A stretch of 35,189 nucleotides of DNA from Bacteroidetes bacterium UBA3022. Lineage in GTDB: Bacteria > Bacteroidota > Bacteroidia > Chitinophagales > BACL12. Below, in pieces: positions 15,181-23,412 of the stretch. How positions within the stretch are numbered: the stretch's first letter is position 1; each line of letters begins with the position of its first letter. Under the pieces are notes generated by a model. It made no database searches. It saw only the letters and a list, made by a program, of their open reading frames with translations, and had not been told where the DNA came from. The stretch lies in the NCBI GenBank assembly GCA_002346225.1, contig DDYY01000035.1, positions 1 to 35,189 of the forward strand. Reading direction: 5' to 3'. Both the position numbers and the translations under genes were made by a program.

Positions 15181-17895
15181 TTAATTTATAGTAAAGGCCT
15201 TCTCTACAATAGCCGCCTGTTCAGCCAGGTGGATTTTCATAAATCCGGTGGCGGGCGAAGCAGATGCTTTGCGGGAAATTCTCTTGATGCCTATTTCTCC
15301 CAGAATATTATTGATAAAGAACCATGCACCAGCATTCATGGGTTCCTCCTGTACCCAGTACAGGGGAGCATCGGCATATTTGGATAAGATGGCATCCAGT
15401 TGCCTTAGCGGGAATGGGTACAACTGTTCCAGTCTGATGATGGCAATGTCTTTGCGCTTTTCTTCCGACTGGTATTTGAGCAGATCGTAATACACCTTAC
15501 CGGAACAAAGCAGAATGCGTTTAACCTTGGACGGGGTTACGTAATTATCAGGTAGTACTTCTTTAAATGTACCGGATGTTAATTCTTTCAAATCACTGAT
15601 CACCAATGGATGCCTCAGCAGGCTTTTGGGGCTCATCACCACCAGCGGTCTTCTGAAATCCCATTTCTGCTGCCTTCTGATCAAATGAAAGAAATTAGCA
15701 GGCGTAGTCACGTTGGCCACTATCATATTGAACTCTGCGCAGAGCATCAGGTAACGCTCCAGCCTTGCACTGCTGTGCTCTGGTCCCTGACCTTCATAAC
15801 CATGCGGCAATAGCATGGTCAGACCACTCATCCGCTGCCATTTGCTGAGTCCGGAACTTATAAACTGATCAATAATAGTCTGTGCGCCATTCGAGAAATC
15901 GCCGAACTGTGCTTCCCAAATAACCAGTGGTTCCGGTGACGCCAGCGAATATCCGAATTCAAATCCCAGTACAGCAAATTCGGAAAGCAGGGAGTTGTAA
16001 ATTCTAAACTCTCCTTTGCGCTCCTTGATGGCATTCAATCTGTTGTGCAATACATCCGATTCTTCGTCTCTGATGACGGAGTGGCGATGGCTGAAGGTTC
16101 CCCTTTTGACATCTTGTCCACTCAGCCGCACGTCATGCCCTTCCAGCATAAGGGTACCATACGCCAGCAATTCTCCCAGTGCCCAGTCGATTTGACCTTC
16201 TGCCAGCATCTTCTTATTGGCTTCAAATAACTTCTGCACCTTGCGAAGGACTTTAAAATCCTTCGGAACAGAAAAGATTCCGTCCTGTACCTGTTGCAAC
16301 AATTTATCGGAAACGGAAGTGTCAGGAGAACGCTCGAAATCAGCTGGGCTAACAGTTTTTCTCAACTGTCGCCATGCCTGTTCCGGCTCCTGGTATTTAT
16401 AGGGCAGGTTATTTTGTTTAACGAAATCGAGCCGCTCCTGCAATTCATCCCAGAACTGCTGTTCCAGTTGTTTTGCCAGTTCCTTTTCAATGTCCTTACC
16501 CTGCAATAATTTCTGCACGTACACCTCTCTTGGGTTCGGGTGATCGGCGATTAATTTATAGAGATGGGGTTGGGTATACTTCGGATCGTCGCCTTCGTTA
16601 TGTCCGTATTTCCGATAGCAAAGCATATCGATGAAAACATCTTTCTGAAAAGCCTGCCTGTAAGCAACAGCCATTTCAACGGCATATACAATAGCTTCGA
16701 CATCATCGCCATTTACATGAATAACCGGTGCCTGCACAGTTGCGGCGTAGGAGGTACAATAATTACCTGTACGTGCATCGTCGAAATCGGTCGTGAAGCC
16801 AATTTGGTTATTGATGACAAAATGGATAGTACCACCCACCCTGTAGCCGCTCAGCCCGCTCATCTGCAAAACTTCATAAACGACACCCTGACCTGCCACT
16901 GCCGCATCACCGTGAATGGTTACGGGCAATATCCGTGAGTGATCGGTTTCGTACAAAATGTCACCCTTGGCCCTTACAAAACCCTGCAATACCGGGTTAA
17001 CTGCCTCCAGGTGCGAAGGGTTGGGAGTAAGCTTAAGATGTACCGGCTTGCCTGCCCTTGTATTGACAATACTGGAGTAGCCCAGATGGTACTTAACGTC
17101 GCCATCACCCATAGTCAGGTCGGGAACGATATTACCTTCGAACTCATTAAAAATGTGCTCGTAGGTTTTGCCCATGATGTTGGCTAACACATTAAGGCGC
17201 CCTCTGTGGGCCATGCCAAAAACGAATTCTTCGACACCCAATTCGCTGCCCTTATTGATAATGGCATCCAGAGCAGGTATCGTATTCTCTCCACCTTCGA
17301 GGGAAAACCGTTTCTGGCCGATATATTTCTTGTCGAGGAATTGCTCGAATACTACAGTGTGGTTGAGCTTATCGAGAATATGCTTTTTCTTATCTGCAGA
17401 AAAATCGATGTGGTCTTTTCCTCCTTCAATTCTGCTTCTCCACCATTCCTTTTCAATGGGATCAATGATGTAATCATATTCGAAGCCCATGGAAGAACAA
17501 TAGACTTTCTGCAACCAGTCAATGATCTTTCCCAGTGTCGCATCGGGCATACCGATGAACTTGCCGGCATAGAATTTTCTGTCCAGGTCCTTTTCAGTGA
17601 ATCCCAGTTCCTGCAGGGAAAGTTGTGCATTGCGATTCTTTCTGGGCCTGATGGGATTGGTATCAGCAATCAGATGGCCCTTTTCCCTAAAAGCGAGAAT
17701 CAGGTTGTACACCTTGAATTCATCCGCATCCAGATGGGTGCTGCCATTAGAAGAGAAATCGGTTTGGGCAAAATCAAACCCGGCAAAAAACTTCCCCCAT
17801 TCCTCATCGACCGATTGTGGGTCTTTGGCATAAGACCTGTACAACGAATCGATATAGGCGGGATCTGCGTTAGCGATGTAGGAGAATTTATCCAT
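15181..17895 (-). CDS. sucA: 2-oxoglutarate dehydrogenase E1
   Basis: Thiamine diphosphate-dependent decarboxylase of the TCA cycle complex. The start at 17895 gives 904 residues beginning MDKFSYIANADPAYIDSLYR, the usual N-terminus; the reading frame stays open 34 codons further upstream, but that extension does not resemble the family. Landmarks are GMAHRGRLNVLANIMGKTYE, VKYHLGYSS, LTPNPSHLEAVNPVLQGF, IHGDAAVAGQGVVYEVL, FVINNQIGFTT, MLCYRKYGHNEGDDP and, in the C-terminal part, LLPHGYEGQGPEHSSARLER and WVQEEPMNAGAW. It is slightly shorter than E. coli SucA (933). First gene of the sucA-sucB-lpdA operon. Confidence 0.95.
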   Translation of the reverse strand: MDKFSYIANADPAYIDSLYRSYAKDPQSVDEEWGKFFAGFDFAQTDFSSNGSTHLDADEFKVYNLILAFREKGHLIADTNPIRPRKNRNAQLSLQELGFTEKDLDRKFYAGKFIGMPDATLGKIIDWLQKVYCSSMGFEYDYIIDPIEKEWWRSRIEGGKDHIDFSADKKKHILDKLNHTVVFEQFLDKKYIGQKRFSLEGGENTIPALDAIINKGSELGVEEFVFGMAHRGRLNVLANIMGKTYEHIFNEFEGNIVPDLTMGDGDVKYHLGYSSIVNTRAGKPVHLKLTPNPSHLEAVNPVLQGFVRAKGDILYETDHSRILPVTIHGDAAVAGQGVVYEVLQMSGLSGYRVGGTIHFVINNQIGFTTDFDDARTGNYCTSYAATVQAPVIHVNGDDVEAIVYAVEMAVAYRQAFQKDVFIDMLCYRKYGHNEGDDPKYTQPHLYKLIADHPNPREVYVQKLLQGKDIEKELAKQLEQQFWDELQERLDFVKQNNLPYKYQEPEQAWRQLRKTVSPADFERSPDTSVSDKLLQQVQDGIFSVPKDFKVLRKVQKLFEANKKMLAEGQIDWALGELLAYGTLMLEGHDVRLSGQDVKRGTFSHRHSVIRDEESDVLHNRLNAIKERKGEFRIYNSLLSEFAVLGFEFGYSLASPEPLVIWEAQFGDFSNGAQTIIDQFISSGLSKWQRMSGLTMLLPHGYEGQGPEHSSARLERYLMLCAEFNMIVANVTTPANFFHLIRRQQKWDFRRPLVVMSPKSLLRHPLVISDLKELTSGTFKEVLPDNYVTPSKVKRILLCSGKVYYDLLKYQSEEKRKDIAIIRLEQLYPFPLRQLDAILSKYADAPLYWVQEEPMNAGAWFFINNILGEIGIKRISRKASASPATGFMKIHLAEQAAIVEKAFTIN

Positions 17896-17914
17896 TCCAC
17901 ACGTATTCAGGGTG

Positions 17915-17922
17915 CAAATATC
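17915..17922 (-). promoter_or_regulatory. Possible -7 element for sucA
   Basis: On the minus strand GATATTTG, one mismatch from TAnnTTTG, about 20 bases before the sucA start. No TTG is visible at the correct distance. The 158-base gap between the sucA start and the next plus-strand start (17896-18053) holds nothing else I can name. Confidence 0.22.
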
Positions 17923-18053
17923 GTTAGTTTTTAGTGCTTTCAGCCATATTCCGGCTAATATTTGGATATTTGAGTGATATTCTTTGAGTAACAGCAAACT
18001 TGTCTGAGGGTTCCAAGCATTTGCGCTTCGAACCGGTCAAAAACTTAGGGCGA

Positions 18054-18668
18054 ATGGATAAAAGCGAAAAGCAGCAAGCACTGGTAGTTATGGTGAAAAA
18101 TCCCGTTGCCGGGAAAGTGAAAACACGCCTTGCTGCCAGCGTGGGAGATGAAAAAGCACTTACGGTGTACAAGGCATTGTTGGCCCACACGGCATCTGTG
18201 GCTGCAGCGACAAATGCTGTGCGATATATTTTTTACAGCGATCTCATTGAGCGGAACGACACATTTAGCGACACAGACTTTCGAAAATATGTGCAATGTG
18301 ACGGTGACCTGGGTGTGCGCATGGATTACGCAGTATCCATCCCGTTTAAAAATGAATTCAAAAAGGTGGTCATCATTGGTGCCGATTGCCCTTCGCTTTC
18401 AGCGGCTCACATCCAGCAGGCTTTTGATGCCCTCGATAGCCACGATTTTGTCATTGGGCCGGCTACCGACGGCGGCTACTATCTGCTGGGTATGAAAAAG
18501 TGGAATCGCTGGGTTTTCGCATCTATGCCCTGGAGCTCGCCGGAACTATTGGCAGCGACTCAGGCACTTTTCGAGAGCAAAGGTGTGGCCTGGAAAGCAC
18601 TGCCGGAGCTGACAGACATCGACACGCTCGAGGACCTGCAACATAGCAACCTTTCAGCAATCATATAA
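18054..18668 (+). CDS. TIGR04282/DUF2064 nucleotidyl- or glycosyl-transferase-like protein
   Basis: GT-A fold protein of 204 residues. The N-terminal QALVVMVKNPVAGKVKTRLA carries the PxxGxxKTRL nucleotide-binding motif of the DUF2064/TIGR04282 family. VIIGADCPSLSAAHIQQAF holds the metal-binding aspartates, and VIGPATDGGYYLLGMKK is the family hallmark; WSSPELLAATQALFE and LTDIDTLEDL complete it. Members are annotated as radical-SAM/selenodomain-associated or arsenosugar-related transferases, but their substrate is mostly unknown. I chose the ATG at 18054 over an upstream in-frame TTG (18000) because the family begins just before the nucleotide motif. No radical-SAM partner is adjacent. Confidence 0.83.
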   Translation: MDKSEKQQALVVMVKNPVAGKVKTRLAASVGDEKALTVYKALLAHTASVAAATNAVRYIFYSDLIERNDTFSDTDFRKYVQCDGDLGVRMDYAVSIPFKNEFKKVVIIGADCPSLSAAHIQQAFDALDSHDFVIGPATDGGYYLLGMKKWNRWVFASMPWSSPELLAATQALFESKGVAWKALPELTDIDTLEDLQHSNLSAII

Positions 18669-18675
18669 AATCAGG

Positions 18676-18683
18676 TAATTTCG
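18676..18683 (+). promoter_or_regulatory. Possible -7 element for the AI-2E-type permease
   Basis: TAATTTCG differs from TAnnTTTG at one base and would give a leader of about eight bases before the ATG at 18697. No convincing -33 element is present. Confidence 0.25.
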
Positions 18684-18696
18684 TTTTCTACCAACT

Positions 18697-19806
18697 ATGC
18701 AACAATCCTGGTTTACATACCGCAACTTTTTAACACTGCTGGCCATAGGCTTTGCAGTTTGGTTTATCTGGAATTTCTACATCCTTATTGCCTATTTCTT
18801 TATTGCAGGTATCGTATCATTGTTGGGCAGGCCTGTAGTGGAATTCATGGACAATATTCAATGGCGACGCTTCAAAATTCCACGATGGGTTTCTGCCCTC
18901 GTTGCTATGCTGGTTATTGTTGCCGTAATTGGTGGCATGATGGCTGTTTTTATTCCTTTGCTGGAAGAACAGGCAGAAATTATCAGCTCTGTGGACTTTG
19001 TGCAGGTTGCCAATCGGCTGGAAGAGCCATTGGTTCGCCTGGAACGCTTCCTTATTGACATGGAAGGGAGCAGCGAAAAGGTAACGCTGGAAGGATTTAT
19101 CAGCAGTAAACTGGAATCGCTGGTCAGCGTGACTTCGCTTACTTCCATTGTGAACGGCATACTCGGGAGTCTGGGCAGTATCGCTGTCGGCATTTTTTCC
19201 ATTGTTTTTATCTCTTTCTTTTTTCTGCGGGATGAAAAGCTGCTTTATCAGATTATTATGGTGTTAACTCCTACCCGATGGGAGGAGAACGTGCAGCATA
19301 TTCTCAGCGGCAGCAAAAAAACACTTACGCGCTACTTTGGTGGTATATTGATTCAGTCGACCGTGGTGACTGTCCTCATTACCGTCGGTTTGTGGATCAT
19401 GGGTTTCCAGTATGCCCTACTGATAGGTTTCTTCTGTGGCATTGTCAATATCATTCCCTACCTGGGACCGATTATCGGCACCTTGTTCGCCCTGCTGATA
19501 ACGATTACCACTACGCTCAACAGCACTCCTGATGCCGACATTGGCCTTATAGCCATACAACTGGTAGCCCTGATACAAGGGGTGCAACTGTTCGATAATT
19601 ATGTATCACAACCCTATATCTTTTCGAAGCGCATGAAAGCGCATCCCCTCGAAATATTTTTTATTGTGCTGGTTTTCGGCAGTCTTGCCGGGATAGCAGG
19701 AATGATTATGGCGGTGCCGGTTTATTCGTTTCTCCGCCTGGTTGCCCGAGAGTTTTTCAGCGAATTTAAAATCGTTCGAAAGATGACTGAAAACCTGGAA
19801 CAATAA
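18697..19806 (+). CDS. AI-2E family transporter (DUF20 permease)
   Basis: Polytopic inner-membrane protein of 369 residues with about eight predicted helices. N-terminal membrane segments around 10-37 and 65-95 are followed by an amphipathic extracytoplasmic region (EEPLVRLERFLIDMEGSS), then the conserved C-terminal membrane core: FISFFFLRDEKLLYQIIMVL, LTRYFGGILIQSTVVTV, FCGIVNIIPYLGPIIGT and QPYIFSKRMKAHPLEIFF. The PYLGPIIG and HPLEIFF motifs are diagnostic of the family, whose members export autoinducer-2, act as Na+/H+ antiporters or have unknown cargo. Autoinducer export should not be assumed here. It is 28 bases after the TIGR04282 gene. Confidence 0.9.
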   Translation: MQQSWFTYRNFLTLLAIGFAVWFIWNFYILIAYFFIAGIVSLLGRPVVEFMDNIQWRRFKIPRWVSALVAMLVIVAVIGGMMAVFIPLLEEQAEIISSVDFVQVANRLEEPLVRLERFLIDMEGSSEKVTLEGFISSKLESLVSVTSLTSIVNGILGSLGSIAVGIFSIVFISFFFLRDEKLLYQIIMVLTPTRWEENVQHILSGSKKTLTRYFGGILIQSTVVTVLITVGLWIMGFQYALLIGFFCGIVNIIPYLGPIIGTLFALLITITTTLNSTPDADIGLIAIQLVALIQGVQLFDNYVSQPYIFSKRMKAHPLEIFFIVLVFGSLAGIAGMIMAVPVYSFLRLVAREFFSEFKIVRKMTENLEQ

Positions 19807-19936
19807 TTCCAGCCACCCTGCTTTTTGCATACATAATTGTATTCCATTTTTAATATGGCATTCACCCGTCAATTCACGGAACTTAATTAAAACTCTATGG
19901 ATTCTATTGTAAGTTTACTTGAAGAAACCACTACGC

Positions 19937-21274
19937 ATGCATTATGTAATTATAGGTAATGGCATCACCGGTATAACTGCCGCCAGAACCATTCGCAAGA
20001 ACAGCGACCATGATATTACGGTCATTTCAGGAGAAACAGACCACTTCTTTTCGCGCACTGCGCTTATGTACATCTACATGGGGCACATGCGTTACAAAGA
20101 CACTAAGCCCTACGAAGATTGGTTCTGGCAAAAGAACAAGATAGCGTTGAAGCGCGCCTGGGTGGAACAAATAGATTCCGATAACAAGTCTCTACGATTA
20201 AGCGATGACAGCACTATTACATATGATAAATTATTGATTGCATCTGGTTCTGTGCCTAACAAGTACGGATGGCCCGGACAAGATCTGGATGGCGTTCAAG
20301 GATTGTACAGTTATCAGGATCTGGAAATGCTAGAAAAAAATACGGCCAATGGGATTGAGCGTGCTGTGATAGTAGGCGGCGGATTGATAGGCATTGAGCT
20401 GGCGGAGATGCTACACTCCCGACACTATTCTGTTACATTGCTGGTACGTGAATCCAAATACTGGAACAATGTGCTGCCTGATCAGGAGTCGGATATGATT
20501 TCGCGACATTTTATGGAGCACGGATTCGATTTGCGTCTGGGTAGTGAACTGAAAGAAATTCTGGACGACGGACAAGGAAAAGTACGCGGCGTAATTACTG
20601 CTTCGGGTGAAGAAATACCCTGCCAGCTCGTGGGTTTAACTGCAGGTGTAAGTCCCAATATCGGGTGGCTTGCAGGAAGTGGTATAGCCACGCAAAGGGG
20701 TATCCTGGTCGACCATCACCAGCGCACCAATGTGGAAGATATTTATGCTGCCGGTGATTGTGCTCAGTTTCACCAGGCCCTTCCCGACAGGCGTCCGGTG
20801 GAACAAGTATGGTATACCGGCAAGATCCAGGGTGAGAATGCTGCCATGAATATGCTGGGAAGGCAGCAGGCATATGCGCCGGGCTATTGGTTCAACAGTG
20901 CTAAATTTCTGGATATTGAATACCAGACGTATGGCATGGTTATGCCGCAGCTCAGAGAGGGAGAACAGGATTTTTACTGGGAAGACAAAGGTGGTAAAAA
21001 ATGTATCCATCTGGTTTATAGAGCAAGCGATCGCCTTTTCATCGGCATCAATACATTTGGTATCCGCATGCGGCATACTGTTTTCAATAAGTGGCTCAAA
21101 GACCGTCAAACCGTCGATCATGTTTTACAGTATATTGCTGCTGCTGCCTTTGATCCGGAATTCTTTACCAATTTTCAGCCAGACTTCCTGGAAGCATGGA
21201 ATAATGCGCATCCATCCTATGCTGTTAAGCCTGCCAAAAAGAAGAACCTACTCCAGTTAATTTTCAACAATTAA
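19937..21274 (+). CDS. NAD(P)/FAD-dependent oxidoreductase, partner of polyferredoxin
   Basis: Two-nucleotide-binding flavoprotein of the pyridine nucleotide-disulfide reductase superfamily, similar in layout to NirB N-terminal and rubredoxin reductase domains. The FAD site is IIGNGITGITAA at residues 5-16, the NAD(P) site GGGLIGIELAEML at 147-159, and the second FAD motif TNVEDIYAAGDCAQF around 264-277. The 445 residues include a ~110-residue C-terminal extension (YQTYGMVMPQLREGEQDFYW onward) with no cysteine pair, so it is not a disulfide reductase. I use the ATG at 19937 rather than the in-frame TTG at 19919, since the FAD motif starts four residues later. It ends four bases before the membrane polyferredoxin, suggesting that the two form an electron-transfer complex. 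Confidence 0.83.
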   Translation: MHYVIIGNGITGITAARTIRKNSDHDITVISGETDHFFSRTALMYIYMGHMRYKDTKPYEDWFWQKNKIALKRAWVEQIDSDNKSLRLSDDSTITYDKLLIASGSVPNKYGWPGQDLDGVQGLYSYQDLEMLEKNTANGIERAVIVGGGLIGIELAEMLHSRHYSVTLLVRESKYWNNVLPDQESDMISRHFMEHGFDLRLGSELKEILDDGQGKVRGVITASGEEIPCQLVGLTAGVSPNIGWLAGSGIATQRGILVDHHQRTNVEDIYAAGDCAQFHQALPDRRPVEQVWYTGKIQGENAAMNMLGRQQAYAPGYWFNSAKFLDIEYQTYGMVMPQLREGEQDFYWEDKGGKKCIHLVYRASDRLFIGINTFGIRMRHTVFNKWLKDRQTVDHVLQYIAAAAFDPEFFTNFQPDFLEAWNNAHPSYAVKPAKKKNLLQLIFNN

Positions 21275-21278
21275 GCAT

Positions 21279-22649
21279 ATGAATAATTCAGATATAAGTA
21301 TGTCACTGGCCAATCCCCATCCGGCCAACTACAACACATTGCAAAAAATAGGTTTAGCGGTAATCGCTTTGGGAGTATTATCGCTCGCGCTTGCCTGGGT
21401 TGGTATTGGAAGCCATCAGGCGTTGTTGCTCCTGCTGTCAACTTTGCTGGGTTTGGGCATCGGTGGATTGATATTTTTTTACGGCACCTATGGACACCTA
21501 CCGGAAGGGATTAAAAATAACCGGGCTTTCTTCAGTTCCATTTCTTCCAGAGGTGCCCTGGGCTGGATGCTGGGAATCGTGCTCACCGGGTTTTATGTCA
21601 GTCTGTATTTTTTCCCTGAGTATATGTCGGGATTAACCAACATGTTTGAACCCCTGAGTCAGGCGCTGAGAGGAACTCCTTCCAGCCAATGGTTTGTTTA
21701 TGGTACATTCTATACTGTTGCCGTACTGGTAATGGGCATTAAGTTCATTATGAAATACCGGCACAGCCGCTATCAGGTGCTTCGCACCATATCTGTTTCT
21801 TTCTTTCAATTGATATTTGCCTGGCTATTGCCGGCCATTATGGTAAGGCTGTACAATTATGAGCCCTATCTCACTTATTTCTGGCCGCTCGACTATGATG
21901 CTATTTTTCCCTCCAATATCAAATACATTCTTTCGAATGGCAGGCTAGGACAATTTGTAGTTGTCTGGGGGCTTGTATTGACATTTATCGGCACGCCGGT
22001 ACTGACTTATTTTTTCGGGAAGCGCTGGTATTGCAGCTGGGTTTGTGGTTGCGGCGGTTTAGCTGAAACTGCGGGAGATCCATTCCGGCATTTATCAGAT
22101 AAGTCGCTTCGCGCATGGAAAATTGAGCGGGTCCTTATTCACTCGATATTAGGTATTATCCTCATTATGACTGCATTGTTGCTGGTCGACAGTGCTGCCA
22201 AGGGCGGGTTGCTGGGGGAAAGCGCCGGAAAATCTATGGCCAAAACTTACGGCTTTTTGATAGGAAGCATTTTTGCCGGTGTCATTGGAACGGGTTTTTA
22301 TCCTATTCTGGGCAACAGGGCATGGTGCCGTTTTGGCTGTCCCATGGCAGCCTATCTGGGAATTATACAGCGCTTCAAGTCTCGTTTCCGGATTACCACC
22401 AATGGCGGGCAGTGTATTTCCTGTGGCAATTGTTCTACTTATTGTGAGATGGGCATTGATGTGCGCTGGTACGCCCAAAGGGGACAAAATATTGTCAGAT
22501 CCAGTTGTGTAGGTTGTGGCGTATGCTCTGCTGTATGCCCCAGAGGTGTATTAAAACTGGAAAATGGACCTGAAAACGCCAATCGCACCGGAATACAGCT
22601 GGACAATCAGGGATTAATCCCTTTGGAAGCAGTAAAAATACTGGATTGA
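21279..22649 (+). CDS. Membrane 4Fe-4S binding protein, NapH/NosR/CcoG-like polyferredoxin
   Basis: Integral-membrane iron-sulfur protein of 456 residues with about eight hydrophobic helices between residues 25 and 355. The membrane-associated cysteine motifs are RWYCSWVCGCGG and RAWCRFGCPMAAYLG, as in NapH/NosR/RdxA-type proteins. The C-terminal ferredoxin domain has two cluster motifs, CISCGNCSTYCEMGID and CVGCGVCSAVCPRGVL, enough for two [4Fe-4S] clusters. Proteins of this group pass electrons between quinol and soluble redox partners. With the flavoprotein four bases upstream, a NAD(P)H-FAD-FeS-membrane chain is likely, direction unknown. No reductase, cytochrome oxidase or nitrous oxide genes are nearby to fix the terminal acceptor. 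Confidence 0.86.
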   Translation: MNNSDISMSLANPHPANYNTLQKIGLAVIALGVLSLALAWVGIGSHQALLLLLSTLLGLGIGGLIFFYGTYGHLPEGIKNNRAFFSSISSRGALGWMLGIVLTGFYVSLYFFPEYMSGLTNMFEPLSQALRGTPSSQWFVYGTFYTVAVLVMGIKFIMKYRHSRYQVLRTISVSFFQLIFAWLLPAIMVRLYNYEPYLTYFWPLDYDAIFPSNIKYILSNGRLGQFVVVWGLVLTFIGTPVLTYFFGKRWYCSWVCGCGGLAETAGDPFRHLSDKSLRAWKIERVLIHSILGIILIMTALLLVDSAAKGGLLGESAGKSMAKTYGFLIGSIFAGVIGTGFYPILGNRAWCRFGCPMAAYLGIIQRFKSRFRITTNGGQCISCGNCSTYCEMGIDVRWYAQRGQNIVRSSCVGCGVCSAVCPRGVLKLENGPENANRTGIQLDNQGLIPLEAVKILD

Positions 22650-22678
22650 GTTACCCTGTATATCCCACAGCTTTGCGT

Positions 22679-22686
22679 TAACTTTG
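22679..22686 (+). promoter_or_regulatory. -7 element for the glycosyltransferase group
   Basis: TAACTTTG followed by CAC matches the TAnnTTTG consensus and predicts a start near 22692, about 28 bases before the ATG at 22720. A TTG exists only 30 bases upstream, so the -33 is weak. The ATG rather than the in-frame TTG at 22684 is preferred, because the TTG lies inside this element. Confidence 0.45.
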
Positions 22687-22719
22687 CACTCTGTTTCAAA
22701 CGAGCGGTATAATCCTGAT

Positions 22720-23409
22720 ATGAAGGTGAATGTTATTATCCCGGTCTTCAACGAAAGTGGAGCCATTGGATATGTGTTAAAGGATATACCTAATCACTTG
22801 GTTGCAGACGTGATTGTAGTGAATAACGGGTCCACCGATAACACTGCGCAAATTGCAGCTGAGCTTGGAGCAACCGTTCTTAATGAGCCTGTCAGGGGTT
22901 ATGGTGCAGCGTGCTGGAGAGGAATGGAATACATCAGGGAAAAACCGGTTCAGGAACAGCCTGACGTTGTTGTTTTTCTGGATGGCGATTATTCAGATTA
23001 TCCGGAGCAGATGGAATCGTTGCTGCAGCCTATTGCAGATGGTAAAGCGGCATTGGTGATTGGAAGTCGCGCCGCGGGATCAAGGGAGCATGGAAGCATG
23101 ATGCCTCAGCAGATTTTTGGCAACTGGCTCGCCACTTCGCTGATGAAATGGTTTGCCGGAGCCCGATTTACGGACCTGGGTCCCTTTCGCGCGATTCAAT
23201 GGTCGACCTTGCAGGAACTGCAAATGGTTGACAGGAATTATGGCTGGACCGTGGAGATGCAGATCAAAGCAGCTAAACGTGGCGTACCCTATATGGAAGT
23301 ACCTGTTGATTATCGAAAAAGAATAGGCACTTCCAAAATCACCGGAACGATAAAAGGGACGCTGATGGCAGGATATAAAATTATAGTTACGATCATTAAA
23401 TACATATAA
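22720..23409 (+). CDS. Glycosyltransferase family 2, polyprenyl-phosphate mannose synthase-like
   Basis: Soluble GT2 enzyme of 229 residues. MKVNVIIPVFNESGAIGYVL begins at the ATG, VIVVNNGSTDNTAQIAAELG is the UDP/GDP-sugar-binding segment, VVFLDGDYSDYPEQM is the DxD metal site, and DLGPFRAIQWSTLQEL and YGWTVEMQIKAAKRG are the acceptor-side motifs usual in DPM1-like proteins. The C-terminus has YRKRIGTSKITGTIKGT and one weakly hydrophobic end. Such enzymes transfer a sugar from a nucleotide donor to polyprenyl phosphate at the inner face of the membrane. Three bases separate it from the next glycosyltransferase, so they form an operon. Sugar identity is not determined. Confidence 0.86.
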   Translation: MKVNVIIPVFNESGAIGYVLKDIPNHLVADVIVVNNGSTDNTAQIAAELGATVLNEPVRGYGAACWRGMEYIREKPVQEQPDVVVFLDGDYSDYPEQMESLLQPIADGKAALVIGSRAAGSREHGSMMPQQIFGNWLATSLMKWFAGARFTDLGPFRAIQWSTLQELQMVDRNYGWTVEMQIKAAKRGVPYMEVPVDYRKRIGTSKITGTIKGTLMAGYKIIVTIIKYI

Positions 23410-23412
23410 TAA

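Noticed and set aside
17206..17934. A 242-codon open frame antisense to sucA
   Set aside because: It lies opposite the highly conserved E1 N-terminal half and shows no family motif or promoter.
17896..17997. An N-terminal extension of sucA by 34 codons
   Set aside because: The extension does not look like E1, while the ATG at 17895 begins with the family-typical N-terminus; the extension would also leave no room for a promoter.
18000..18053. TTG start for the TIGR04282 protein
   Set aside because: The extra 18 residues precede the conserved nucleotide-binding start and would abut the sucA frame; the ATG at 18054 is preferred.
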